A DNA stretch of 7,975 nt from an uncultured Prevotella sp. Its GTDB lineage: Bacteria > Bacteroidota > Bacteroidia > Bacteroidales > Bacteroidaceae. Positions within the stretch are counted from its first letter, which is position 1; each line of letters starts with the position of its first letter. The position numbers were made by a program, and so were the translations under genes. The notes under the pieces were generated by a model. It searched no databases, was not told the DNA's origin, and worked only from the letters and a program-made list of their open reading frames with translations. Where the stretch lies: assembly GCA_905210845.1 (NCBI GenBank), contig CAJLYG010000148.1, positions 1 through 7,975 of the forward strand. The letters are read 5' to 3'. This document shows positions 1-6,400 of the stretch, in pieces.

Positions 1-1356
1 GCAGCACCTTCTCCCTCTATCTGCCACTGGAGTGACGATGGTATCCAGCAGTACTGCTACAATACCTACGACTCTAACCACCCAATGCTCAACGGCTATT
101 ATGCCCGTTTGACCACTGGTATCTCTTATTGCAACCAGTATATCAACACATTCGGTGACCAAGATGCCACGAAGACAGCTGAGATCCGATTGATCCGCGC
201 CTTGGAATACTATTTGCTGATGGATGCCTTTGGCAATATCCCCTTCAGCACGACCTTGGCAGACCCATCGCGCATGACTCGCAAGGAAGCATACGACTGG
301 ATCGAGAAAGAGGTATTGGACCTTGAGCCTAACCTCTCTGATGCACAGCCTAAGACAGACTCCAACCTCAATAGCTATTGCAGGGTTGACAAGGCTGCCG
401 CTTGGATGCTCCTCTCCCGTATGTATCTCAACGCAGAAGTCTATACGGGCACTGCCCAATGGGCAAAGGCTGCAGAATATGCCAAGAAGGTGATGGACTC
501 TTCTTATAAGCTCAACACGAAAGGATCAGGCAAATGGAGCGCATACCAGATGCTGTTCATGGGCGACAACGGCTCTACGAGTGCTGCCCAGGAAGGCGTA
601 TGGCGCATCTATCAGGACGGACAGACCACGACCTCATGGGCTGGATCACTCTTCCTGATGGCTTCTACCTTCGACGGCAACATGCATGCTGACTGCAGTG
701 GTACCTATCCTACGGCTACCAATGGGACTGGACAGAACTGGGGAGGTAACCGCGCCCGTAAGGACCTCGTCGAAAAGTTCTTCCCCAACGACGACGCACC
801 CAACATCGCCTGCACCCAAATGCCAGAGGCAGCTGGTGACGACCGCGCCATCTTCGATGGATTAGGACGTACCTTAGACAATGGCAATGGTTATACAGGA
901 ACTTTCACCGATGGCTTCGCTGTGGCTAAGTTCAACAACTTCAAGACTGACAACAGCGTTGGCAAGGATGCCAACTTCCCTGAGACCGACTTCTTCCTCT
1001 TCCGCGTGGCAGAAGCATACCTGACCTATGCAGAGGCAACGGCCCGTCAGAACGGCAACACGACAACTGCAGAAGGTACTGCAGCCATCAACGCCCTCCG
1101 CAGCCGTGCACATGCCACAACCAAGGCCGGCTACAGCCTGTCTGACATCTGCGATGAGTGGAGCCGCGAGTTCTACTTCGAAGGACTGCGCCGTCCTACG
1201 TTGATCCGCTTCGGACGCTTCGGCGGTAACAATAACTACAATTGGAGCTATAAAGGTGGCGTGAAGGACGGACGTAACTTCGACGCTAGACGCAACATCT
1301 TCGCGATCCCATCAGCTCAGGTAACGGGTGCCATTACTCAGAATCCTGGTTATTAA
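1..1356 (+). CDS. susD: SusD-like starch-binding surface lipoprotein, 5' end cut off by window edge
   Basis: The frame is open from base 1 to the TAA at 1354-1356, giving 451 residues. An internal ATG at 85 is not the true start, because the upstream codons also read as SusD. Bacteroides SusD is about 550 residues, so roughly 90-100 are missing, including the lipoprotein signal. SusD/RagB features are clear: TPR-type helices at visible residues about 61-82 and 129-165, and the C-terminal SusD region with FRVAEAYL and REFYFEGLRR. From memory of the B. thetaiotaomicron sequence, its starch-binding W320 aligns with the Trp at 739-741, Y296 with a Trp at 637-639, and W98 tentatively with visible W10. 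A starch or malto-oligosaccharide ligand is therefore likely. The protein would cap a SusC transporter whose gene should lie upstream of the window. The family call is firm; the substrate is inferred from alignment by eye. Confidence 0.95.
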   Translation, partial: AAPSPSICHWSDDGIQQYCYNTYDSNHPMLNGYYARLTTGISYCNQYINTFGDQDATKTAEIRLIRALEYYLLMDAFGNIPFSTTLADPSRMTRKEAYDWIEKEVLDLEPNLSDAQPKTDSNLNSYCRVDKAAAWMLLSRMYLNAEVYTGTAQWAKAAEYAKKVMDSSYKLNTKGSGKWSAYQMLFMGDNGSTSAAQEGVWRIYQDGQTTTSWAGSLFLMASTFDGNMHADCSGTYPTATNGTGQNWGGNRARKDLVEKFFPNDDAPNIACTQMPEAAGDDRAIFDGLGRTLDNGNGYTGTFTDGFAVAKFNNFKTDNSVGKDANFPETDFFLFRVAEAYLTYAEATARQNGNTTTAEGTAAINALRSRAHATTKAGYSLSDICDEWSREFYFEGLRRPTLIRFGRFGGNNNYNWSYKGGVKDGRNFDARRNIFAIPSAQVTGAITQNPGY

Positions 1357-1365
1357 ATGAAACGA

Positions 1366-1396
1366 TCAGCAGGCGGGACTTATCCCGTCTGCCTGA
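1366..1396 (+). promoter_or_regulatory. Intercistronic RNA hairpin between susD and susE
   Basis: Arms 1369-1378 and 1383-1392 form a 10-bp stem with one G.U pair around a CTTA loop. Three further pairs (1366-1368 with 1394-1396) add to it after a one-base bulge at 1393. No T-tract follows, so this is not a canonical terminator. It sits in a 70-base gap, 9 bases after the susD stop. By inference it could protect the 3' end of the susCD message, or partly attenuate transcription and so lower susE and susF output relative to susCD. Confidence 0.6.
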
Positions 1397-1426
1397 GCAT
1401 CAAGTTTACATATTAAAGATACAACA

Positions 1427-2608
1427 ATGAAAAATATAATTAAGATATCAGCATTGCTACTGTGTGGCGTGGCTCTGTTTGCCTCTTGTGATGATGACAG
1501 GGACAACAACCCGACCATCCAGACTGCAACGACATTTAAGCTGAACACTCCTGTTTACGCTGAGGAAAACGTAAACTTGCGATCTACGACCAGCCTTGAC
1601 TTCACGTGGTCACAGCCCGACTATGGGTTCCCTGCTGCCGTCAGTTATGAAATGCAGTTCTCACCGGAGAACACATGGACAGTCTCTGTCGACCAGGCTT
1701 TGGCAGATGAGAGCGGCAAGACCGTTCCCACTTATGGCACTGCTGGCGGCATAAGGACTGTTGTCAACGCCACAGTAGAGTCCAACGACCTTGCTACTGT
1801 CCTCCAGCGTTGCGAAAGATGGAAAGAAGATGCAGTACCCGCTACACAGAAAGTCTACGCACGCTGCATGGCTATTTATGCTGGCGACACCATTTATTCG
1901 AATGTACAGACCTTCACGGTAACACCTTACTATGTTGAGCTGAAGAATGCTGCTCCTAACTACTGGTACCTCATCGGTGCTTGTATTGGTGATGGCAAGT
2001 GGACGAACACGGCTGATGCAGTCGGAACAAGTGTCATGCCACTGTATCCGATCACAGGCCAGACCTATGATGCCAAGACGGGTGATGGCGTCCTCTCATG
2101 GACAGGTTACCTGACAACCGATGGATTTAAGCTTGTTCACGCCCTGGGCTCATGGAATGAGCAGATGGGTGGCACGCCAGATGCACCAGAATATACCAGT
2201 ACTGGTGGTAACCCAAGCAACATCGCAGTGGCAGAGAACGGCATCTATACGGTAACCCTTGACACTAAGACGCACAACTTGACCATCAAGAAATACGAGA
2301 AAGATGTCAAGAGCTTCAGCACGATGTTCATTACCGGTGACTTCGACAAATGGGGTGTTGCTACTGGCATGAATGCCTTCACTACCTTCGACGGCGCACA
2401 GAACCATGACTGGGTTTACGACCTGACCATCTCTGAGGATGGCGGTGTGAAGTTCACGTCTGACAATTCTTGGTCTTCTAACTGGGGTTCTGCTGAGTGG
2501 TCGTTCGGTACAGGTCTCGCTGGTGGTGCAAATATCCCAGCCAAGGCAGGTTCTTACAAAGTATTGTTCAACGATATCACGGGTCAATACAACTTCATTG
2601 AGAAATAA
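1427..2608 (+). CDS. susE: SusE-like starch-binding outer-membrane lipoprotein
   Basis: The protein has 393 residues. A lipoprotein signal ends in LFASC with the acylated cysteine at residue 21. The following DDD fits the acidic surface-export signal of Bacteroidota lipoproteins. Residues about 27-167 match the SusE N-terminal Ig-like domain in style. Two SusE/SusF-type carbohydrate-binding modules follow, about 175-290 (NYWYLIG, DGFKLVHALGSWNEQMGG) and 297-393 (MFITGDFDKWG, then the Trp-rich stretch 349-358). The length is close to B. thetaiotaomicron SusE. Its role would be to hold starch at the surface and influence the size of the oligosaccharides taken up; it has no catalytic motif. It starts 70 bases after susD and is followed by susF after 57 bases, all in one direction, so co-transcription is likely. 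The ATG at 1427 gives a complete lipoprotein signal; the upstream bases are A-rich without a clear ribosome site, usual for this phylum. Confidence 0.9.
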   Translation: MKNIIKISALLLCGVALFASCDDDRDNNPTIQTATTFKLNTPVYAEENVNLRSTTSLDFTWSQPDYGFPAAVSYEMQFSPENTWTVSVDQALADESGKTVPTYGTAGGIRTVVNATVESNDLATVLQRCERWKEDAVPATQKVYARCMAIYAGDTIYSNVQTFTVTPYYVELKNAAPNYWYLIGACIGDGKWTNTADAVGTSVMPLYPITGQTYDAKTGDGVLSWTGYLTTDGFKLVHALGSWNEQMGGTPDAPEYTSTGGNPSNIAVAENGIYTVTLDTKTHNLTIKKYEKDVKSFSTMFITGDFDKWGVATGMNAFTTFDGAQNHDWVYDLTISEDGGVKFTSDNSWSSNWGSAEWSFGTGLAGGANIPAKAGSYKVLFNDITGQYNFIEK

Positions 2609-2621
2609 TCACTTCTAATCC

Positions 2622-2648
2622 GGTGCGGCACCCAAAACGTGCCGTACC
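2622..2648 (+). promoter_or_regulatory. Intercistronic RNA hairpin between susE and susF
   Basis: Arms 2622-2631 and 2639-2648 form a 10-bp stem with one G.U pair (2625 with 2645) and a 7-base loop. Only two Ts follow, so it is unlikely to be a full terminator. It begins 14 bases after the susE stop and ends 17 bases before the susF start. Its placement and stem length echo the hairpin in the susD-susE gap although the sequences differ, which suggests selection for structure. A role in mRNA stability or stepwise expression is inferred. Confidence 0.6.
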
Positions 2649-2665
2649 TTTGAAAACAGAATAAA

Positions 2666-3715
2666 ATGAAAAAGAGTATATTATTTTTAAGTCTCGCGGC
2701 TGCACTGGCCAGTTGCAGCTCTGGCGAATATGAGGATTGGGTGGAGCCACAAGCTACTGCCCAGGAAACAGCCAAGACAGTGGGATTCACGGCTACTGCC
2801 GGATCAGCGATCGACTTCAACAAGGTAACGGCTGACTCCATTCAGCTCTTCGTTCCTACGGCAACCGCTACCAACCCCATCACTTCTCAGCGTCTCTATG
2901 CAACCTTGAGTAATGCAGATGGAAGTGCAACATCCTCCATCGACGCGAACGCAAAGGGATATGTGAGCGCAAAGGACCTGCAAGCTGCTGTCCAGGCTCT
3001 CTACGGATTGTCTGGAAGCGTACACGAGATACCTACCGTAGTCACCGACACCATCAAGGTGGGGACCGTAGGGTTCGTCCGCACGGCAAAGGTTACATCG
3101 ACAGTCAACCTTGTCACGCCCGACTTCAAGGAGTATTTCTACGAGATTGGCAATGAAAGCGGATGGGCTACCAACCACGCTCTGCGCTCTCCTAACTTCG
3201 ACGTCAAGTACGAAGGGTTCTATTACCTGAACGGGGAATTCAAGTTCAAGCCGAATGCCGACAATTGGACCAACGACTATGAATACAACGGTCCAGGCAA
3301 GATCGCCAATATCGAGGGTGGACCAAACTGTCCAGATCCAGGTGCAGGCTTCTACATGATTGACGTTGACCTCGCAAATGGAACCTATCAGCTGACCAAG
3401 GTAGAAAGCATTAGTATCATCGGTAATTTCAATAGCTGGAGCAGTGATGTGGATATGACTTACAACACTGAGACCGGCGCATGGGAAGCCACAACTACGG
3501 TTACGGAAGGCGAACTGAAATTCCGCATGAACCATGAGTGGAAAATCTCTTGGGGCGGTGCTAATGACGACGGCAGTAACTTCAACAACCTGACGCTGAA
3601 CAATGGAAAGAACCTGAATGTGGCTGCCGGCACGTATAAGTTCCAGCTTTACATCAGCTACGAAGGCAACAACAAGGTGGTGATCACTCCGGTTTCTTCC
3701 GCAAAAGCAAAATAA
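2666..3715 (+). CDS. susF: SusF-like starch-binding outer-membrane lipoprotein, short form
   Basis: The protein has 349 residues. The lipoprotein signal ends ALASC with the cysteine at residue 17, followed by SSGEYEDW, again with acidic residues that suit surface export. Residues about 22-150 resemble the N-terminal domain often found in Prevotella SusF-like proteins (I recall it as DUF5115; not checked). Two SusE/SusF-type binding modules follow, about 157-245 (YFYEIGNESGW, GFYYLNGEFKFKP) and 248-345 (ISIIGNFNSWS, ELKFRMNHEWKISWGG). B. thetaiotaomicron SusF is about 485 residues with three such modules, so this form has one fewer. It has no catalytic residues and would bind starch at the cell surface. 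It is the last gene of the susD-E-F run and is followed by a terminator. Calling it susF rests on order and domains; it could equally be named a second SusE/F-family protein. Confidence 0.85.
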   Translation: MKKSILFLSLAAALASCSSGEYEDWVEPQATAQETAKTVGFTATAGSAIDFNKVTADSIQLFVPTATATNPITSQRLYATLSNADGSATSSIDANAKGYVSAKDLQAAVQALYGLSGSVHEIPTVVTDTIKVGTVGFVRTAKVTSTVNLVTPDFKEYFYEIGNESGWATNHALRSPNFDVKYEGFYYLNGEFKFKPNADNWTNDYEYNGPGKIANIEGGPNCPDPGAGFYMIDVDLANGTYQLTKVESISIIGNFNSWSSDVDMTYNTETGAWEATTTVTEGELKFRMNHEWKISWGGANDDGSNFNNLTLNNGKNLNVAAGTYKFQLYISYEGNNKVVITPVSSAKAK

Positions 3716-3761
3716 CATGACTTCGCGAAGTATTTAATGCTTCATCAAGCTATAAGTACGG

Positions 3762-3800
3762 AGAGGGTGTATCAATTCTGATGCATCCTCTTTTCTTTAT
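3762..3800 (+). terminator. Rho-independent terminator after susF
   Basis: A 12-bp stem (3763-3774 with 3779-3790, two G.U pairs, ATTC loop) is extended by A3762-T3791 and followed by a T-rich tail, TTTTCTTTATTT. It lies 47 bases after the susF stop and should end the susD-E-F message, which separates it from the amylase gene. Confidence 0.85.
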
Positions 3801-3820
3801 TTAATTAGGACGACTACTGC

Positions 3821-3851
3821 TTTGCACAGAGCCAAGCTTGCCTTACCTTTG
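3821..3851 (+). promoter_or_regulatory. Consensus Bacteroidota promoter, about 390 bases upstream of the amylase
   Basis: TTTG at 3821-3824 and TACCTTTG at 3844-3851 are separated by 19 bases, an exact match to the Bacteroidota vegetative pattern TTTG-N19-21-TAnnTTTG. Transcription would begin near 3856-3858. It either drives the amylase with a leader of about 390 bases that carries all the downstream repeats, or makes a short untranslated RNA. Both the match and the spacing are seen directly; activity is inferred. Confidence 0.65.
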
Positions 3852-3917
3852 CCATGGCGAAAAAAGGTAGGAGAAAGCCAACAATTTTATATTCCACAGT
3901 GATTTTTTTTGTGAAAA

Positions 3918-3999
3918 GGTTGACAGGTTGTCAAAACCCAGTGTTTATCGGGCTTGCAACCTGTTTTTAGGTTGTCAAAGGTTGTCAAAGGTTGACAGG
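3918..3999. repeat. Cluster of five GGTTGWCA repeats forming two dyads
   Basis: The 8-mer GGTTG(A/T)CA starts at 3918, 3926, 3970, 3980 and 3990, with a perfect 10-base tandem unit GTTGTCAAAG at 3971-3990. The copies make two perfect dyads of opposite order: TTGACA-GGT-TGTCAA (3920-3934) and TGTCAA-AGG-TTGACA (3983-3997). In addition 3923-3930 (ACAGGTTG) and 3957-3964 (CAACCTGT) are exact inverted repeats, enclosing CCC and GGG blocks and followed by five Ts, so a transcript here could fold into a terminator-like hairpin. This may be a multi-copy protein site or a short dispersed genomic repeat; the sequence alone does not decide. Confidence 0.6.
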
Positions 4000-4017
4000 A
4001 AAAGCATATCTTTTATG

Positions 4018-4100
4018 AAATTCTCTCGAGAATTTATTGTACCATTTATGCTCTTACTTTGCAAAACAGCCACGATTGGATTAAATTCTCTCGAGAATTT
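4018..4100. promoter_or_regulatory. Two identical 18-bp dyads, candidate operators
   Basis: AAATTCTCTCGAGAATTT is present exactly at 4018-4035 and 4083-4100. Each copy is an inverted repeat with 8-bp arms (AAATTCTC and GAGAATTT) and a 2-base spacer. The centres are 65 bp apart, about 6.2 helical turns, which would put two bound dimers on nearly the same face. A promoter-like TTACTTTG lies between them at 4054-4061, but without a good -33 element. I saw no other copy in the window. Binding by a dimeric regulator is inferred; which one is unknown. Confidence 0.6.
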
Positions 4101-4120
4101 TGCATAGGATGCCAATCAGG

Positions 4121-4142
4121 GAGATCGAATGCCTGCGATCTC
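4121..4142. repeat. Short inverted repeat GAGATCG / CGATCTC
   Basis: Perfect 7-bp arms at 4121-4127 and 4136-4142 flank an 8-base loop, extendable by two G.U pairs (4119-4120 with 4143-4144). The string GATCGAAT in this element recurs at 4167-4174. It could be a weak RNA hairpin in a long amylase leader or a DNA site. It overlaps the edge of the next dyad. Confidence 0.35.
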
Positions 4143-4202
4143 TTGCAATCGTTTGCCATGAAATATGATCGAATTGATTTAAGTCAAGCAAACAATTGCA
4201 AG
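4142..4202. promoter_or_regulatory. Pair of LacI-like operator sites upstream of the amylase
   Basis: GCAATCGTTTGC (4145-4156) fits GCAAnCGnTTGC, the CpG-centred pseudo-palindrome typical of LacI-family operators. GCAAACAATTGC (4188-4199) has the same outer half-sites with the centre altered to CA. The centres are 43 bp apart, about 4.1 turns. The two sites also form one larger inverted repeat: 4142-4156 and 4188-4202 pair at 14 of 15 positions around a 31-base spacer. The second site covers the position where a -33 element would lie for the -7 element at 4212-4219, which suits direct control of amylase transcription. The LacI-family assignment is by motif shape only; a SusR-type or other regulator is possible. 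Confidence 0.5.
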
Positions 4203-4211
4203 GATTTATTG

Positions 4212-4219
4212 TAACTTAG
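4212..4219 (+). promoter_or_regulatory. Probable -7 element of the amylase promoter
   Basis: TAACTTAG matches TAnnTTTG at all but one of its fixed positions. It would start transcription near 4225 and leave a leader of about 20 bases before the ATG at 4246. No TTTG or TTG lies at 19-21 bp upstream; the nearest TTG (4196-4198) is only 13 bp away. The promoter would therefore be weak alone and may need an activator, in keeping with the operator-like sites next to it. Confidence 0.4.
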
Positions 4220-4245
4220 CCCCATCAAATACAAATTGTTGAGTT

Positions 4246-6315
4246 ATGAAGAAAATCTATACCTTTTTATTACTCCTATTGGCAATTCCGATGACCCTGA
4301 TGGCAGGAGATGGATGGCCCAAGAACTATAGTGGTGTCATGCTCCAAGGATTCTACTGGGATTCCTATGATCATACGAGCTGGGCTCAACTGACGAACAA
4401 GGCGTCCGATCTGAAAGGATACATCGACTTGGTGTGGATTCCACAAAGCGCAAAAGCCGTGGGATCACCATCCATGGGCTACGACCCGCTCTATTGGTTT
4501 TCCCATTATGACAGTTCTTTCGGCACAGAGGCAGAACTCCGCACCTTAATTTCCACGTTCAAGAGCGCAGGCATTGGCACGATTGCCGATGTGGTTATCA
4601 ATCATAGGGGGAACATTTCCAACTGGGTAGACTTCCCCAAAGAAACCTACAAGGGCACTACCTATCAGTTGCTGTCGATGGATATCTGCGCCGATGACGA
4701 TGACGGCGCAACCAAGACATGGGCAGATGCTAATGGCTATACCCTGAGCAGCAACAAGGATACTGGCGAGGGATGGTCTGGCATGCGCGACCTTGACCAT
4801 AACAGTAGCAATGTGCAAGCGAACGTCAAGGCTTACCTGAACATGCTGCTGAATGATTTCGGTTACGCGGGCTTTCGGTATGACATGACGAAGGGTTACA
4901 GTGGTTCCTTTACAGGACTGTACAACAGCAATGCCAACCCCACCTACTCTGTCGGTGAATATTGGGATGGAAATGCCACAACCGTAGAGGCTTGGCTCAA
5001 CGCGACGAAAGTAAATGGCGTCATCCAAAGCGCTGCCTTCGACTTTCCCTTCCGCTATACAGTCCGCGATGCCATCAATGGAACAACGGATGGAACGGTA
5101 GGCAGCAGTAGCGACTGGACCAAACTGTCGAATGCCAGCTTAGCTGCCACGACGGCCTACCAGCAATACGCAGTCACCTTCGTCGAGAACCACGACACGG
5201 AATACCGCTCTTCAACGAGCCCACAGGATCCGATCCGCAAGGACACTTTGGCTGCCAACGCCTTCCTGCTTGCCATGCCAGGTACTCCTTGCATCTTCTA
5301 TAAGCACTGGGCGACTTATGAGCAGGAACTGAAATCGATGATCGATGCGCGGAAAATAGCAGGCATCACCAACCAGAGCAGTTTCACGAATATGAGAAGC
5401 AATACGAAATACTATGCCAATAAGGTCAGTGGAAGCAAAGCTGATCTGATCGTCCTCGTCGGCGATGACGTGAGCGCCTACACCCCATCCTCATCTTCCT
5501 ATACGCAGATTCTCTCTGGATACCATTATAAGTACTTCCTGGGCAACACCGCTGAGACGGCTTGGGCGGACAAGGCATCCGGCTCTTATACCGGTAGCAG
5601 CCTCAGTGTCAAACTGACTGCTGTATCCCAGACAGCGGGTGCCCAATTGGTCTATACGACCGATGGGAGCACTCCCACCGCATCAAGCAAGACCGCCACA
5701 AGCGGAAATAGCATCACCCTCCCTGTTGGAACCACGACACTCACAGTGGGACTTCTGATCAATGGGACCGTTAGCGGCATCATTTCCCGCACCTATACGG
5801 TGGCTGAGCCTGTGGCCTTCACGCCCTACACCATCACTGTCTGCGTCAATGGGGACCAAGTGGGATGGACCAACTACATCAACTTCTGGAGCTGGGGCGG
5901 TGACGATAGTCACGCTCCACAGAACAGTTCATGGCCAGGTGACAAAGTGACAACATCCAAAACCGTCAACGGAAAGACCTGGTTCTACCAGACTTATACC
6001 ATCAACAGCGCAGACGACTACGTGAGTTTCGTGTTCAGCACAGCCTCCGGAAGCCCGCAGACCGTTGACGTGACGAAGATAAAGACCGACAAATATTTCG
6101 AGATATCCACAGAGCAAAGTGGCACAAAGTATCAAGTCATGGACGTCACCCCAACCACAGGGATCCACGCTGTCACGAAAGACGAGCCAGAGCACACCCA
6201 CGTCTATAGCATAGACGGACGACTCATCCGCGAAAACGTGAAGACAGCCGATGCCCTCAACGGACTGCCCAAAGGCATCTACATCGTCAATAAGAAAAAA
6301 GTGATCGTGAGATAA
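4246..6315 (+). CDS. Secreted GH13 alpha-amylase with CBM26-like module and T9SS sorting tail
   Basis: The 689-residue protein should cut internal alpha-1,4 bonds of starch outside the cell. A signal peptide (residues 1-20, cleavage after LMA) has no lipobox cysteine. The GH13 barrel spans about 25-375 and keeps all key regions: DVVINH (115-120), GFRYDMTK with nucleophile D213, VGEYW with acid/base E238, and FVENHD with D317. The DLDH, FRYDMTKGYS and PGTPCIFY motifs resemble plant-type amylases (GH13_6/7-like) rather than SusG. A short beta domain C (about 378-432) is followed by a chitobiase C-terminal-like domain (about 444-520, YTTDGSTPTASS), a CBM26-like starch-binding module (about 524-625, with W541, W548, W550 and W563) and a T9SS type A sorting domain (about 638-689, VYSIDGRLI and GIYIVNKKKVIVR). 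It is a single-gene unit with its own promoter region and terminator. The catalytic call is firm; module limits are approximate. Confidence 0.94.
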   Translation: MKKIYTFLLLLLAIPMTLMAGDGWPKNYSGVMLQGFYWDSYDHTSWAQLTNKASDLKGYIDLVWIPQSAKAVGSPSMGYDPLYWFSHYDSSFGTEAELRTLISTFKSAGIGTIADVVINHRGNISNWVDFPKETYKGTTYQLLSMDICADDDDGATKTWADANGYTLSSNKDTGEGWSGMRDLDHNSSNVQANVKAYLNMLLNDFGYAGFRYDMTKGYSGSFTGLYNSNANPTYSVGEYWDGNATTVEAWLNATKVNGVIQSAAFDFPFRYTVRDAINGTTDGTVGSSSDWTKLSNASLAATTAYQQYAVTFVENHDTEYRSSTSPQDPIRKDTLAANAFLLAMPGTPCIFYKHWATYEQELKSMIDARKIAGITNQSSFTNMRSNTKYYANKVSGSKADLIVLVGDDVSAYTPSSSSYTQILSGYHYKYFLGNTAETAWADKASGSYTGSSLSVKLTAVSQTAGAQLVYTTDGSTPTASSKTATSGNSITLPVGTTTLTVGLLINGTVSGIISRTYTVAEPVAFTPYTITVCVNGDQVGWTNYINFWSWGGDDSHAPQNSSWPGDKVTTSKTVNGKTWFYQTYTINSADDYVSFVFSTASGSPQTVDVTKIKTDKYFEISTEQSGTKYQVMDVTPTTGIHAVTKDEPEHTHVYSIDGRLIRENVKTADALNGLPKGIYIVNKKKVIVR

Positions 6316-6359
6316 GCCCCATCCTTCTCTATCCTGAAGGACAAAGCCCCCAATGATAC

Positions 6360-6400
6360 CCCCCGGAAGTCTGCTGCCAGATTTCCGGGGGTTGTTTTTA
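6360..6400 (+). terminator. Strong rho-independent terminator after the amylase gene
   Basis: Arms 6360-6373 and 6378-6391 form a 14-bp stem with one G.U pair and a CTGC loop, with a run of five G-C pairs at the base. The tail TTGTTTTTA follows directly. It lies 45 bases after the amylase stop and should isolate it from the downstream susC-like unit. Confidence 0.93.

Larger units (their letters stand above)
3716..4245. other. 530-base intergenic region dense in regulatory-looking repeats
   Basis: No convincing gene is present. In order it holds a 12-bp perfect palindrome ACTTCGCGAAGT (3720-3731), the susF terminator, a consensus promoter (3821-3851), an eight-T run (3903-3910), five GGTTGWCA repeats (3918-3999), two identical 18-bp dyads (4018-4035 and 4083-4100), a 7-bp inverted repeat (4121-4142), a pair of LacI-like operators (4142-4202) and a likely -10 type element for the amylase gene (4212-4219). 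A ten-base string ATTTATTGTA occurs at both 4032-4041 and 4204-4213. The individual parts are described separately. Confidence 0.8.

Noticed and set aside
85..1356. ATG at 85 as the true start of the SusD gene
   Set aside because: The 28 codons upstream are open and read as SusD, and no lipoprotein signal follows the ATG.
2804..3718. 304-codon open frame on the - strand opposite susF
   Set aside because: It lies wholly under a well-supported lipoprotein gene, has no recognisable domain or signal, and follows from codon bias of the + strand gene.
3720..3731. Perfect palindrome ACTTCGCGAAGT after susF
   Set aside because: It is short, single-copy and just before a terminator; chance or a minor 3' hairpin is sufficient explanation.
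3903..3910. Eight-T run as a terminator
   Set aside because: No stable stem precedes it on the + strand.
3854..3970. 38-codon + strand frame beginning ATGGCGAAAAAAGG just after the 3821-3851 promoter
   Set aside because: Its ATG lies at or before the expected transcription start, it spans the repeat cluster, and it ends in the T-run. A leaderless peptide cannot be ruled out but is poorly supported.
3918..3999. CRISPR array
   Set aside because: The repeats are only 8-10 bases, unevenly spaced and without spacers.
4054..4061. TTACTTTG as an amylase promoter
   Set aside because: It differs from TAnnTTTG in one position and the only nearby TTG (4037-4039) is 14 bp away, too close for the usual 19-21.
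4546..5028. 160-codon - strand frame inside the amylase gene
   Set aside because: It is a shadow of the GH13 catalytic domain, whose motifs on the + strand are beyond doubt.
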